Made by a program: the position numbers and the translations under genes
Notes under the pieces: generated by a model
Told to the model about the DNA's origin: nothing
Databases searched by the model: none
The model's input: the letters and a program-made list of their open reading frames with translations, nothing else
Source of the DNA: Prauserella halophila
GTDB taxonomy: Bacteria; Actinomycetota; Actinomycetes; Mycobacteriales; Pseudonocardiaceae
NCBI RefSeq assembly: GCF_024171895.1
Contig: NZ_JAMTCQ010000013.1
Coordinates: 124,001-188,000, forward strand
Direction of reading: 5' to 3'
DNA length: 64,000 nt
In this document: piece after piece, positions 51,786-61,064 of the stretch
How the letters are laid out: each line of letters opens with the position of its first letter
Numbering within the stretch: the stretch's first letter is position 1

Positions 51786-52783
51786 GCCGCGCCGGTGTCC
51801 GTGACCGCGCGCTCGGCGCGTTCGATGGTCTCGCACTCGGTGATGCCCTCGGCATGCCGACCCAGTCGATGTCGCGCGAGTCCATCGCCGCCCATTACGG
51901 CCGATTGGAGGGGCTGCGCGACGCCGTCGAGCACCAGCCCATCTCCCCCGGCCTGCCCGCAGGCACGGTCACGGACGACACCGAACAGGCGGTCCTGGTC
52001 GCACGACTCCTCATCGACGGTCGTGGGCGGATCGAACCGCACGCGTTCGCCCGCGCGCTGCTGGACTGGGAGGCGGACATGGTCCGCCGGAACCTCGCCG
52101 ACCTGCTCGGACCATCGACGAAGCGGGCGCTCGAACTGCTCGAGTCCGGCGTCACACCGGATGAGGCGGGCCGGACGGGTACGACGAACGGTGCGGCGAT
52201 GCGGATCACTCCGATCGCCATCGCGACGAAACCCGGCCTCGATCCGCTCCTGGACGCGGTCGTGAGCGCTAGCAGACTGACCCACAACACGAGCCTCGGC
52301 ATCTCCGCCGCCGCGGCCGTGGCGGCCGCGGTGTCGGCGGGGATCGACGAAGCGGACCTGGGCTCGGCGATGGACCACGCGGAACGCGCGGCCGCCGAGG
52401 GGGCTGCACGGGCGCCGTGGGCGGCGGGCGGAGAGATCGCACCGCGGATCCGGTGGGCCCGCGGCTGGGTGCGGGAGCTGGACTCCGAGGCGCTTCCGTC
52501 GGCGATCGCGGAGGTGATCGGCACGTCGGTGGCCGCGCAGGAGTCGGTCGTGGCCGCGTTCGCGCTCGCCGAGGCCCTGGGTGATCGGCCGCTGGATGCG
52601 TTGACGCTGGCTGCGCGACTCGGTGGGGACACCGACACGGTGGCCGCCATCTGCGGAGCGATCCTCGGCGCCCGGCATGGGACCTCGGGGCTACCCGCCG
52701 ACCTCACCGCCGACGTGCGGAAGGTCAACGATCTCGACCTCGACGGTGTCGTCGAGGGACTTCTCGAACTGCGCAACAGCTGA
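51782..52783 (+). CDS. ADP-ribosylglycohydrolase-family protein (YegU-like)
   Basis: 333 residues. DraG/ARH signatures: GAFDGLALGDALGMPTQ, VTDDTEQAVLVAR (binuclear Mg/Mn aspartates), TNGAAMRI, and ARLGGDTDTVAAICGAILGA near the C-terminus. Such enzymes cleave N- or O-glycosidic bonds of ADP-ribosyl or ribosyl groups. In an operon with a permease and a PfkB kinase a small ribosylated metabolite is more likely than a protein as the substrate. Confidence 0.86.
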   Translation: MSRAGVRDRALGAFDGLALGDALGMPTQSMSRESIAAHYGRLEGLRDAVEHQPISPGLPAGTVTDDTEQAVLVARLLIDGRGRIEPHAFARALLDWEADMVRRNLADLLGPSTKRALELLESGVTPDEAGRTGTTNGAAMRITPIAIATKPGLDPLLDAVVSASRLTHNTSLGISAAAAVAAAVSAGIDEADLGSAMDHAERAAAEGAARAPWAAGGEIAPRIRWARGWVRELDSEALPSAIAEVIGTSVAAQESVVAAFALAEALGDRPLDALTLAARLGGDTDTVAAICGAILGARHGTSGLPADLTADVRKVNDLDLDGVVEGLLELRNS

Positions 52784-52808
52784 GCACACACACAGCAAGG
52801 AGGCTGCA

Positions 52809-54278
52809 GTGAGCACTGCGACCGACACCGGTGTCGACGAGCCCGGTGAGAGTGTCCTCGAAACGCGGGGTATCGAGCCCGTTCCCGAGAACGAACGCAC
52901 CGGTCATCCGATGCAATTGTTCTGGGTCTGGTTCGCCGCGAACATCTCGATCCTGGGATTGCCGCTCGGGGCGACGCTCGTCGCGATTCAGCATCTCGCG
53001 TTCTGGCAGGCCGTTATCGTGGCGATCCTCGGCGCCGTCGGTTCGTTCGCGATCGTCGGTGTCATCTCGATCGCGGGTCGAAGGGGCGGCGCGCCGGGAC
53101 TGACCTTGTCTCGAGCGGTGTTCGGTGTCCGGGGCAACGCGGGGCCGACGCTGGTGTCCTTGATCTCCCGGCTCGGATGGGAGACGGTGAACACGACGAC
53201 GGCGGCGTTCGCGCTGCTGTCGCTGTGCGCCATCGTGTTCGGCACGGACGCGGGCCCGAAGAGCGCTCCGGCGTTGACGCTCGTGTGCATCGGTGTGTTC
53301 GTCCTGGCCACCGTGGTGGTGTCGGGTCTGGGCCACCAGGTGCTGGTCGCCGTGCAGCGATGGTCGACGTGGATCTTCGGGGCGTTGAACATCGTCGTGG
53401 CCGTGAACCTCATCGCCACCGTGGACTGGGCCGCCGTCGGCGCGGCGCAACCCGCGTCCGTCGGCGCGATGATCGCCGGTGTCGGAACCATCGCGGCGGG
53501 CACGGGTATCGGCTGGGCGAATGCGTCCGCGGACATGTCGCGTTATCAGCGGCCTTCGGTGCGTACGGGGTCGCTCGTGGCGTCCGCGGCCGCGGGGGCC
53601 GGCATTCCGTTGGTGCTGCTGATCTCGTTGGGCAGCCTGCTGTCCGCGGGTGACCCCACGTTGGCCGAGGCCGGCGATCCGGTGGCCGCGATCCGCGGCA
53701 TGCTGCCGCCGTGGATGGCCGTTCCGTATCTGATCGCCGCGTTCGGCGGGTTGTTGTTGTCGAACCACCTTTCGGTGTACTCGGCGGGGTTGACGACGTT
53801 GACGTTGGGCATCCGCACGAAGCGGGTGTATGCGGTGGTGCTCGACGTGGTCGTGACAACGCTCGGTGCGATCTACTTCATGTTGATCGCCGACAACTTC
53901 TACACGCCGTTCATCGCGTTCATCAAACTGCTGGCGATTCCGACGACGGCGTGGGTCGGCGTGTTCCTGGTCGACATGCTGCGGCGCACCCGGTACGACG
54001 CCGCCGGATTGATGGATCTGAGCCGGTCGAGTTCGTACTGGTACCGCCGTGGCGTGGAGCCGCGTGCGCTCGGGGCGTGGGCGGTGGCGATCGTGATCGG
54101 CTACCAGTTCATCGTCGCAGGCCCGGAGGGCGATATGTGGTTCAGCGGTCTGTGGGCCGACAGCTGGCTGGGACACAACGGCTTGGGCTGGATCATCGCG
54201 TTCGTCGTGGCCGGCGGGTTGTACGCCGCCTTCGGCGGTGCCCGCTCGCACACGCGGGAGAAGGAGCGCACGCAGTGA
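52809..54278 (+). CDS. NCS1-type purine/cytosine/nucleoside permease
   Basis: 489 residues from a GTG preceded by AAGGAGG. 12 membrane segments. Family features are the N-terminal MQLFWVWFAANISILGLPLG, the helix-3 ISIAGRRGGAPGLTLSRAVF stretch and GIGWANASADMSRYQRP. Imports a nucleobase, nucleoside or related compound by cation symport. It overlaps the following kinase (GTGA). Confidence 0.87.
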   Translation: MSTATDTGVDEPGESVLETRGIEPVPENERTGHPMQLFWVWFAANISILGLPLGATLVAIQHLAFWQAVIVAILGAVGSFAIVGVISIAGRRGGAPGLTLSRAVFGVRGNAGPTLVSLISRLGWETVNTTTAAFALLSLCAIVFGTDAGPKSAPALTLVCIGVFVLATVVVSGLGHQVLVAVQRWSTWIFGALNIVVAVNLIATVDWAAVGAAQPASVGAMIAGVGTIAAGTGIGWANASADMSRYQRPSVRTGSLVASAAAGAGIPLVLLISLGSLLSAGDPTLAEAGDPVAAIRGMLPPWMAVPYLIAAFGGLLLSNHLSVYSAGLTTLTLGIRTKRVYAVVLDVVVTTLGAIYFMLIADNFYTPFIAFIKLLAIPTTAWVGVFLVDMLRRTRYDAAGLMDLSRSSSYWYRRGVEPRALGAWAVAIVIGYQFIVAGPEGDMWFSGLWADSWLGHNGLGWIIAFVVAGGLYAAFGGARSHTREKERTQ

Positions 54279-55195
54279 CGGGCCGGTTGGTACACACCGG
54301 CCAGGTCATCCTGGACCTGGTGATGCGGGTGGACTCGTTGCCCGAGCCGGGTGGTGACGTGTTGGCGTCGGAGACGGCGTTGTTGCCGGGCGGCGGTTTC
54401 AACGTGATGGCCGCTGCGGCCAGGTCGGGCGCGCAGGTCGTGTACGCCGGTGCGCACGGCGCCGGCCAGTTCGGTGACCGCGTCCGGGCAGCGTTGCGCG
54501 ACGCGGGCGTCACCGTGGCGTGCCCGCCGAGCGATGCGAGCGATACCGGCGTGTGTGTCGCTCTGGTGGACGATTCGGGTGAACGCACCTTCGTGACCGG
54601 CAGCGGCGCCGAGGCCGGGTTGACAGCCGAAAGGCTGGCCGACGTCGAGGCAGGTCCCGGTGATGTGGTGTATGTGAGCGGGTACAGCCTCGTGCACGGC
54701 CCCAATAGGACGGCGCTCGATGCATGGTTGCCGACCGTGAACGGTGCGAGAGTGCTGTTGGACCCCGGTCCCCTGATGTCCCAGATTCCACAGGAGGTCC
54801 TGGATTCGACGCTGTCGCGAGTGGACATTCTCAGTACGAACGCACGCGAGGCGCGCGGGTTGACCGGCGCCGAGGATCTGCACAAGGCTGCCGCCGCGCT
54901 CGCCGACCGTCTGCGTCCGGCATCGGCAGTCGTGGTGCGCGACGGAGCGGAGGGTTGCCTGGTGGCGATGGGCGGAACGGTCGAGCGAGTCGATGGTTTC
55001 CCGGTATCGCCGGTCGATACGAACGGCGCGGGCGATGCCCATTGCGGCGTGCTGGCGGCGATGTTGCTCGACGGGGCGACACTCCGCGCGGCGGCACGGC
55101 GGGCCAACGCGGCAGCCGCGTTGTCGGTGCTGCACCCCGGCCCGGCGACGGCTCCAACCGCAGCGGAACTCGACGAGTTCCTCCCCGCCGGGTGA
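54275..55195 (+). CDS. PfkB/ribokinase-family carbohydrate or nucleoside kinase
   Basis: 306 residues from a GTG. Substrate motif LLPGGGFNVMAAAARSGAQV near residue 35, and ATP/anion-hole motif VDTNGAGDAHCGVLAAML near residue 247 with the catalytic Asp. Typical of ribokinase-like enzymes. It should phosphorylate the sugar or nucleoside released after hydrolysis. Last intact gene of the gntR-hydrolase-permease-kinase unit; remnants follow immediately. Confidence 0.87.
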   Translation: MTGRLVHTGQVILDLVMRVDSLPEPGGDVLASETALLPGGGFNVMAAAARSGAQVVYAGAHGAGQFGDRVRAALRDAGVTVACPPSDASDTGVCVALVDDSGERTFVTGSGAEAGLTAERLADVEAGPGDVVYVSGYSLVHGPNRTALDAWLPTVNGARVLLDPGPLMSQIPQEVLDSTLSRVDILSTNAREARGLTGAEDLHKAAAALADRLRPASAVVVRDGAEGCLVAMGGTVERVDGFPVSPVDTNGAGDAHCGVLAAMLLDGATLRAAARRANAAAALSVLHPGPATAPTAAELDEFLPAG

Positions 55196-55384
55196 GATCG
55201 TCCCGCTTCAGTCGTGCCGCCATTCGCTTGTACCGACGGGAGATCGCGTCCGGCGGATACGACGTGATCGCATCGGCGCTCCCATGAACACGAACATGTC
55301 CTCGTCGAGCTCCATACCCACTTCGGCGAGTTCTGCGCGACGGTTCTTCTTGTGGGCGCGCAGCAGCACGACGGTCCCGGAGTC
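55196..55384 (-). pseudogene. Tyrosine recombinase (phage-type integrase) remnant
   Basis: Minus-strand codons read SGTVVLLRAHKKNRRAELAE and MELDEDMFVFMGA, then after a one-base shift near 55280 SADAITSYPPDAISRRYKRM. This matches the part of actinobacterial integrases that precedes the catalytic HxxR and Tyr, both absent here. The fragment abuts the SDR remnant without a gap. Confidence 0.65.
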
Positions 55385-55545
55385 TCCAGTACGCGGCGAA
55401 AGGTGCTCGGTACGAGTGCGGGGGCCGGACCGGTGGCGTCGTTGTCCAGGGCATGGATGTGGTGACCCGTCCGAGAACCGAGCTCGCAGACTGCCCTTCC
55501 GATTCCGGCGGCGGCGCCGGTGACCAGCATCGAGGTGTCACTCAT
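55385..55545 (-). pseudogene. Short-chain dehydrogenase N-terminal remnant
   Basis: About 50 codons: SMLVTGAAAGIGRAVCELGS is the Rossmann TGxxxGIG motif of SDR enzymes, but the sequence then runs into the integrase remnant with no YxxxK active site. Its ATG overlaps the stop of the enolase-superfamily gene (ATGA), so it was once the next gene of that operon and has been truncated. Confidence 0.75.
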
Positions 55546-56684
55546 CGGGTCGGTCCGAGCAGCGCGTCGACGTCCGTGTAACGGGCCAGCGCGTTCGGAT
55601 CGACCTCGATGCCGAGTCCCGGCGTCTCCGGTATCGGCAGCATGCCGTCGGTGTCGAGGGACCAACGTGTGGTCAGGATGTCGTCGACGTAAGGAGAACC
55701 CGTGACGTACTCGATGAGGTCCGTGTCCGGCAGCGCCGAGGCGATCTGAAGGTCAGCCGCGAGGCCGACGGCGGTGTTCCACCCGTGGGGAATCAGCTGG
55801 ATGCCGTGGTCGTGTGCGCTCCACGCGATTCGACGCAGCTCGCTGATGCCGCCGACCTTGGTGACATCGGGCTGGACGATGTCCATCGCGGCGCGTTCGA
55901 TCCATGGCTGGAAGCTCTGGCGACGGGTCAGAACCTCGCCACCCGCGATGGGGACCGGGGCGTGTTCGCGCAGCCGGGCGTAGTCCTCGATCGCGTCCGG
56001 CGGCAACGGCTCCTCGAACCAGGCGACGTCGTATTCGCCAAGCATGTGGGCGGTGCGCAGGGACCACTTGTATCCCTGGTTCCAGGCGCCGTCGCTGGCA
56101 CCTGCGTCGACCATGAGCCGCGCGTCAGAGCCGACGGTCTCACGTGCCGCGGTGATGATCTGTTCGTCGAGGCGATTGCTGACCCGCCCGAAGGGGCCCC
56201 AGCCGATCTTGAAGGCGGTCCATCCGGCGTCGACCAGCGACCGCAAGGACTTGGCGAGCTGGTCGGGCTGGTCCATGAGCAGCGACGCGTATGGTCGTAC
56301 CCGGTCGCGGTAACGACCGCCCAACAGCCGACCGACGGGCTGGCCCGTGGCTCGTCCCAGCAGGTCCCAGAGCGCGGAGTCGACGCCACTGATTGTGTGC
56401 GTGATCGAACCACCGCGACCGAGCCAGAACGTGGCGCGGTGGAGTTTCTCGGCAACACGCTCTGGTTCGAGCGCGGTCTCCCCGATCAACAACGGGCGCA
56501 GCACATCGAGAGCACCACGGACCAACAACTCGCTGGTGAAAACACTGCCCAAGCCAACGGTTCCGGTGTCCGTGTGGACCGCGATCAGTGTGTGGACGAC
56601 GTCATCGGGCTGGAGTTCCTCGGTCCAACCGCCCTCGGGGGTTGCACCGCGAAGACCGGCAGCACAGATGTCGGTGATCTTCAT
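55542..56684 (-). CDS. Mandelate racemase/muconate lactonizing-family enzyme (acid-sugar dehydratase type)
   Basis: 380 residues. Metal ligands: Asp in LMVDAGASD, Glu in WFEEPLPPD and Glu in PIAGGEVLT. The His/Asp dyad of the mandelate racemase subgroup is suggested by QPDVTKVGG and LIPHGW. The second-strand site reads FKIGWGPFG, where most members have KxK, so the reaction cannot be predicted. Probably a racemase, dehydratase or cycloisomerase acting on a 2-hydroxy acid or acid sugar. Downstream of the D-aminoacylase-like gene (49 bases). Confidence 0.84.
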   Translation of the reverse strand: MKITDICAAGLRGATPEGGWTEELQPDDVVHTLIAVHTDTGTVGLGSVFTSELLVRGALDVLRPLLIGETALEPERVAEKLHRATFWLGRGGSITHTISGVDSALWDLLGRATGQPVGRLLGGRYRDRVRPYASLLMDQPDQLAKSLRSLVDAGWTAFKIGWGPFGRVSNRLDEQIITAARETVGSDARLMVDAGASDGAWNQGYKWSLRTAHMLGEYDVAWFEEPLPPDAIEDYARLREHAPVPIAGGEVLTRRQSFQPWIERAAMDIVQPDVTKVGGISELRRIAWSAHDHGIQLIPHGWNTAVGLAADLQIASALPDTDLIEYVTGSPYVDDILTTRWSLDTDGMLPIPETPGLGIEVDPNALARYTDVDALLGPTR

Positions 56685-56733
56685 GTGTTCCTTTCATTGA
56701 CAGTCCTCAACAGACCGGTTTCTCGGTGGGGTT

Positions 56734-58368
56734 TCACCCACGGGGCAGGAAACGCCCTGTCCGAGTGCCGAGGTGGACTCCGTCTCGTACGACAAAAGTG
56801 CCGTTGACGAGCACGTGGGGCACACCGCGGGCGTATGCACCGCGATAGGTTTCGGTGTCCTCGTCGGCCAGCCGTTTCAGATCGACCACGGCGAGATCGG
56901 CAAACGCGCCCGGGACGACCCGCCCACGGCCGGCCAGCCCGAACCTGTCGGCGACCATCCCGGTCATCTTCCACACGGCTTCCTCCAGCTCAACGGTCTG
57001 GCGCCGCAAGACGTGGTGGGCGAGGTAATGCGTATGACCGGTGAAGAACAACGGGTGCCGGGTCCGGTCGGCGAGTCGACCTCCCAGTTGTGTGGTGAAC
57101 CCGTCGACGCCCAAACAGAACAGCGGGTGGGAAACCGCTTCGGCGACATGCTCGGGAGTGAACAGTCGCCCGAGCAACTGCACATCGGCCATATCCGGGC
57201 CGGCCGCGACCAACAGGTCGAAGTAGGTGTCCCAGCAGTCCTGGCCGCGTTTTCGCGCGAGCTCGGGGATCGAAGTCCCCTCCGCCTCAGGCAAGCCGGG
57301 ACTGCGCAGTAATCCGACTCGCTCCCATTGGCCACGGTGTACGAACCGCCAGTAGCGGTCGCAGTCCTTGCGGACTCGCGCGCGGAGGTGTGGGTCCTCC
57401 AGTCGGCGCGCCGCCTCCGCGTAGCCCTCGTCGAGCAACCACGCCGGCAGCAGCCCGGTCGCCAGGCCGATGCCGTCACACAGCGGGGTCATGTCCGCGA
57501 GAATGTCGAGGCCGCGTTCGCGCGCGGCACGCAGTTTCTCGACGGCGTCATGCCAAGCCCCGGTCGGTGCTCCGGTGTCGTAACGGACGTTGAGGTGCGA
57601 GAGCTGGGCGCGCAGCTGGTGCGTCGAGGCTACGGTGAGGAACTCCTCCACCGCCGGCAGCAGGTCGGCGTCACGGTTGCGGATATGGCTGGCGTAGATC
57701 CCGTCGTAGCGACGGAGTGCGCTGGTGACCTCGATGAGCTCACCAGTGCTCGCTTCACGTCCCGCGCCGTACTCCAGGCCTGTGGACAGCCCCAGCGCTC
57801 CGGCGTCGAGGGCCTCGTCGAGCAACCTGAGCATGGTGTTCCGGCCATCGGCGGTGACGTCGGAACCGCGTAGGCCTGCGGCCTCGCGCAAGGCGGTGTG
57901 CCCGACCAGCCAGGCCAGATTCTGCGCTGTCCCTCCATCGGTTTCGTGCACTGCCCTCAGCAGAGCCGGGAAGCTTCGCCAGTCGACGTCGCCGTAGTAG
58001 CCGTATCCGCGGAGTGCCCGCTGCGCCGCGGGCGCGGTGGCATCGCTGAGCGGGCCGTAGGTGACACCGCAGTTGCCTACGATCTCGGTGGTCACGCCCT
58101 GGCGGATCGTGCTCTGGGCATCCCGGTTACCCAGGATTGACCAGTCGCTGTGGCTGTGAGGGTCGATGAACCCCGGTGTGACGGTCAATCCGGTGATATC
58201 GACGGTCTCGGCCGCGTCCCACGGCCCCGATCCGAGGACCGCGATCCGGTCGCCGCTGATCCCGATGTCAGTGCGGATCCGTGCCTTACCGGTGCCGTCG
58301 ACGACTGAACCGCCCACCAAAGCGAGTTGCACAGCCGGTGATGCCACGGTGGGCCCTGTCGTCGTCAT
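56734..58368 (-). CDS. N-acyl-D-amino-acid deacylase-like amidohydrolase
   Basis: 544 residues. Metal-site motifs: GFIDPHSHSDWSI, GVTTEIVGNCGVT, GLSTGLEYGAG, ASHIRNRDADLL, AQLSHLNVR and GVDGFTTQL. The C-terminal composite barrel has GRVVPGAFADLAVVD. Similar to D-aminoacylase and dihydroorotase-like enzymes that hydrolyse N-acyl or cyclic amides. The ATG at 58368 overlaps the transporter stop (ATGA). Confidence 0.86.
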   Translation of the reverse strand: MTTTGPTVASPAVQLALVGGSVVDGTGKARIRTDIGISGDRIAVLGSGPWDAAETVDITGLTVTPGFIDPHSHSDWSILGNRDAQSTIRQGVTTEIVGNCGVTYGPLSDATAPAAQRALRGYGYYGDVDWRSFPALLRAVHETDGGTAQNLAWLVGHTALREAAGLRGSDVTADGRNTMLRLLDEALDAGALGLSTGLEYGAGREASTGELIEVTSALRRYDGIYASHIRNRDADLLPAVEEFLTVASTHQLRAQLSHLNVRYDTGAPTGAWHDAVEKLRAARERGLDILADMTPLCDGIGLATGLLPAWLLDEGYAEAARRLEDPHLRARVRKDCDRYWRFVHRGQWERVGLLRSPGLPEAEGTSIPELARKRGQDCWDTYFDLLVAAGPDMADVQLLGRLFTPEHVAEAVSHPLFCLGVDGFTTQLGGRLADRTRHPLFFTGHTHYLAHHVLRRQTVELEEAVWKMTGMVADRFGLAGRGRVVPGAFADLAVVDLKRLADEDTETYRGAYARGVPHVLVNGTFVVRDGVHLGTRTGRFLPRG

Positions 58369-59672
58369 CGCAGCAGCTCCAGATCGTGCCGGCGAGGCAT
58401 TCCCCACAGGCACAGCAGGGACACGACCGCGCCCAGGATCAGGTAGAAGGCAGGAGCGGTCGCCGAGCCGATGGCAGTGGCCACGGCTGTGTTCACGAAC
58501 GGGGCAGTCCCCCCGAACACCGCGACGCCAACGTTGTAGGAGGTGGAAAAGCCTGCCGACCGTAGCCGCGTCGGGAATAGCTCGACGAACAATGCCGCCA
58601 TCGGCCCTGACGCAGCGGCGTACAGCACCACGAACAGCAGCTGTCCGATAAGCACCAAGGTGACCGACCCGCTGGCAACCATCAGGAAGATCGGATAGAC
58701 CAACGCCGCGAACCCGACCATGGCTGCTGTCATCACCCGAGTCCGGCCCACTCGATCCGAGAGCATCCCGGCGATGACGATCAGGGGGACCTCGATGACC
58801 AACGCGATGGCATTGGTTACCAGTGCTTGATCATGTGGAAGCCCCGTCACGCCGGAGATGTAGGCGGGGAAACTCGTGACGGTGTAGCCGAGTATCGCCA
58901 ACCCGAAAACGCTCCCGAAAACCAACATCCAGTTGCGTCTCAGCGAGACAGCCGCCGCAGAGGACGTGGCAGGGGGAGGATTCTTCTGTGCCTGCCGGAA
59001 CTCCGGAGAATCTTCCAGCCGCAGCCGCACGAACACGCCGACGGCTGCTACCACTCCACCAATCAGGAACGGCAGCCGCCACCATCCGCTGTCAATGGCG
59101 CTTTCGTCCAACGCCGTAGTCATAACCGTGACAACCCCGGTCCCGAGCAGGAAACCTGCCACGGTGGAGGACTGCACGATTCCGGAATACAGGCCTCGGC
59201 GACCGGTTCGTGCGTGTTCGATCAGATAGGTTGCCCCACCGGTCCACTCGGCTCCAACGGCCAATCCTTGCAACATCCGCAACGCAACCAACAAGGCCGG
59301 AGCGAGTAATCCTGCCGTGGTATAGGTCGGCAACAGGCCGATCAGGGCGCTGACGACACCAACGATCACCATGGTCACAGCAAGCATGCTGCGGCGACCT
59401 GCCCGATCTCCCATCCGCCCGAACAGGATCGAGCCAAGTGGACGGCAGACGAACCCGACTGCGTACGACGCCAACGCGACCAGCAACGACGTAACAGGGT
59501 CGTCAGCTGGGAAAAACAGACGAGCGACGACTGGGGCCATCGCCGCGTAGATCGCAAAGTCGTACCACTCCAGAACCGTTCCCAGTACGGCCGCGGTTGT
59601 GACCTTCCCCGGCACACGACCGTCGTGTGCCGGGGTGCCAGCAGGCGCGGCGGCAGAACCCTCGATGCCCAT
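58365..59672 (-). CDS. MFS metabolite:H+ symporter (MHS family)
   Basis: 435 residues with 12 membrane segments. GTVLEWYDFAIYAAMAPVVA in helix 1 and FGRMGDRAGRRSMLAVTMV between helices 2 and 3 place it in the MHS group. The ATG at 59672 follows GAGGAGG. First gene of the operon running to the enolase-superfamily gene; presumably brings in the substrate of the two hydrolytic/isomerising enzymes. Divergent from a GntR regulator. Confidence 0.87.
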   Translation of the reverse strand: MGIEGSAAAPAGTPAHDGRVPGKVTTAAVLGTVLEWYDFAIYAAMAPVVARLFFPADDPVTSLLVALASYAVGFVCRPLGSILFGRMGDRAGRRSMLAVTMVIVGVVSALIGLLPTYTTAGLLAPALLVALRMLQGLAVGAEWTGGATYLIEHARTGRRGLYSGIVQSSTVAGFLLGTGVVTVMTTALDESAIDSGWWRLPFLIGGVVAAVGVFVRLRLEDSPEFRQAQKNPPPATSSAAAVSLRRNWMLVFGSVFGLAILGYTVTSFPAYISGVTGLPHDQALVTNAIALVIEVPLIVIAGMLSDRVGRTRVMTAAMVGFAALVYPIFLMVASGSVTLVLIGQLLFVVLYAAASGPMAALFVELFPTRLRSAGFSTSYNVGVAVFGGTAPFVNTAVATAIGSATAPAFYLILGAVVSLLCLWGMPRRHDLELLR

Positions 59673-59731
59673 CGTTCCTCCTCGACGCTCAACCGGGGGC
59701 TGAACGGAAAAGAACTTAGCCAAGCGATGGC

Positions 59732-59747
59732 AGATGGTCAACCATCT
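59732..59747. promoter_or_regulatory. Operator candidate AGATGG-TCAA-CCATCT
   Basis: Perfect 6-bp arms with a 4-bp spacer, 22 bases before the GntR start and 60 bases before the MFS start. Shape and place fit an FCD-type GntR operator controlling both directions. Confidence 0.6.
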
Positions 59748-59768
59748 ACTATTTGGTATCGTGCAGAC

Positions 59769-60428
59769 ATGCACTCTGAATCGGTGGCCCCGGAGAGTCC
59801 TCCCGAGTCCCGGCGGGACTGGTTGGTACGGCAGATCCGCAACCGCATCGCCTCGGGGGATCTCGCCGCTGGAGATCGACTCGTCGAACGAGACCTGTCC
59901 GCCGTCTACGACCTCAGTCGCGGCCCTGTACGCGAAGCGATCATGGTCCTGGAACACGAAGGTCTCGTCGTGACCAAGCCCTACCGCGGAGCCGTCGTCG
60001 CCGACATCGAGCAGGCCGAGATCACCGAGACCTTGGTTCCGATTCGGTTGATCATCGAGCGTGCCGCCTTCCGGGCCGTGGCACAGTCGCGCCCGGAGGC
60101 ATTACTCGAGAAGCTCCACGGCATCGTCGCCAGGATGGAGCGCGCGTCGGATGCCCGCCTGGATGTGGCGGGGATCGCCGACCTCGACGTGGAGTTTCAC
60201 GAGTCGGTCATCTCGGCCGCCGGCCATGCTCAGTCACTGCAAATCTGGAAGACCATCCAACCCCGGGTACGCGCCTATTTTCTGCGTGACGCGCCACAGC
60301 ACGAATCGCCCCGGGCGATCGTCGAACAGCACCGGCTTCTCCTCGATGCACTCGTCGAAGGTCACTCTGAGCAGGTCGACGAGGTAGTCGTCCAGCACAT
60401 CCAGACATACCTGACCGATACCGACTGA
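59769..60428 (+). CDS. GntR-family regulator with FCD domain
   Basis: 219 residues. HTH: WLVRQIRNRIASGDLAAGDR and DLSAVYDLSRGPVREAIMVL; FCD domain from about residue 90 with metal-binding residues in DLDVEFHESVISAAGH and the later EQHRLLLDALVEG. Divergent from the MFS/deacylase/enolase operon and its likely repressor. The ATG at 59769 lies just after the operator; the upstream open frame is not coding. Confidence 0.87.
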   Translation: MHSESVAPESPPESRRDWLVRQIRNRIASGDLAAGDRLVERDLSAVYDLSRGPVREAIMVLEHEGLVVTKPYRGAVVADIEQAEITETLVPIRLIIERAAFRAVAQSRPEALLEKLHGIVARMERASDARLDVAGIADLDVEFHESVISAAGHAQSLQIWKTIQPRVRAYFLRDAPQHESPRAIVEQHRLLLDALVEGHSEQVDEVVVQHIQTYLTDTD

Positions 60429-60835
60429 GGTGTCCCGAACGTTCCAGACGTCGTCCGCACAACTGCCGTCGCCGCCTGCAGTGGCGTCGTTCTCTGCTTG
60501 CGAGCCGACCACGCCGAGACCTTGGACGAGGACTCGCAATCCCTCCAGCCCCGACTCTCCGGCCTCGACTCTCCGCCTCGCGGACCGATGCCCGGATCGC
60601 CGAGAACACGCGCTGCGCCGTGGCTTCCGCACTCGACCCCGGGCCACCTACCTCCGCGGTAGCGGTCCGCGTCTCGACGGTGTTTCGCCGGCCGAATCCT
60701 TACTGTGATCGAGGTCTCCGCCGCATCGCATAGGCCAGGAAAGTCGATGTCGTGGGCCGTTCGGCCTTCGACTGAGCCCGGTGAACGCACCGTTCGGCGA
60801 ACCGTGCGGGGTTGTCATGTGAATGGTCGAGACTA
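60429..60835. other. Intergenic region without a supported gene
   Basis: About 400 bases between the GntR gene and the riboswitch. Short frames exist on both strands but none has recognisable domains or a ribosome site. The promoter for the riboswitch transcript must lie in its last part. Confidence 0.5.
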
Positions 60836-61062
60836 GCCTGGTGGTGCTGGTGGTTCGTCCGTTCCTTCCACCCGACCCGGTCGCGACGGGAGGGACAGAC
60901 GAGGCAAGAGGGAACCCGGTGCGAGTCCGGGACTGCCCCGCAGCGGTGAGCGGGAACGACAGCCGTCACGAAGCACTGGACGACGTCCGGGAAGCGACGG
61001 CCCGTAGGAATCCCGGTGTGCAGCGCCGGAAAGTGCCCGCGAGTCCGAAGACCTGCCACTGG
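60836..61062 (+). ncRNA. Cobalamin (adenosylcobalamin) riboswitch
   Basis: Conserved core in order: AGAGGGAA (60909), CCGGTGCGAGTCCGGG, ACTGCCCCGCAGCGGT, GAGCGGGAACGACAGCCGTC, later GGAAGCGACGGCCCGTAGG, and the B12 box GAGTCCGAAGACCTGCC at 61041-61057. Both long-range kissing elements and the P1 strands appear present. Upstream of B12-independent metE, where cobalamin binding should switch the gene off. Confidence 0.93.
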
Positions 61063-61064
61063 TC

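Noticed and set aside
52725-54251. 508-codon minus-strand frame opposite the NCS1 permease
   Set aside because: Antisense shadow of a conserved membrane protein; Arg/His/Gln-rich with no fold.
60208-60790. Minus-strand frames after the GntR gene
   Set aside because: No recognisable domain, Arg/Ser-rich, partly antisense to the regulator.
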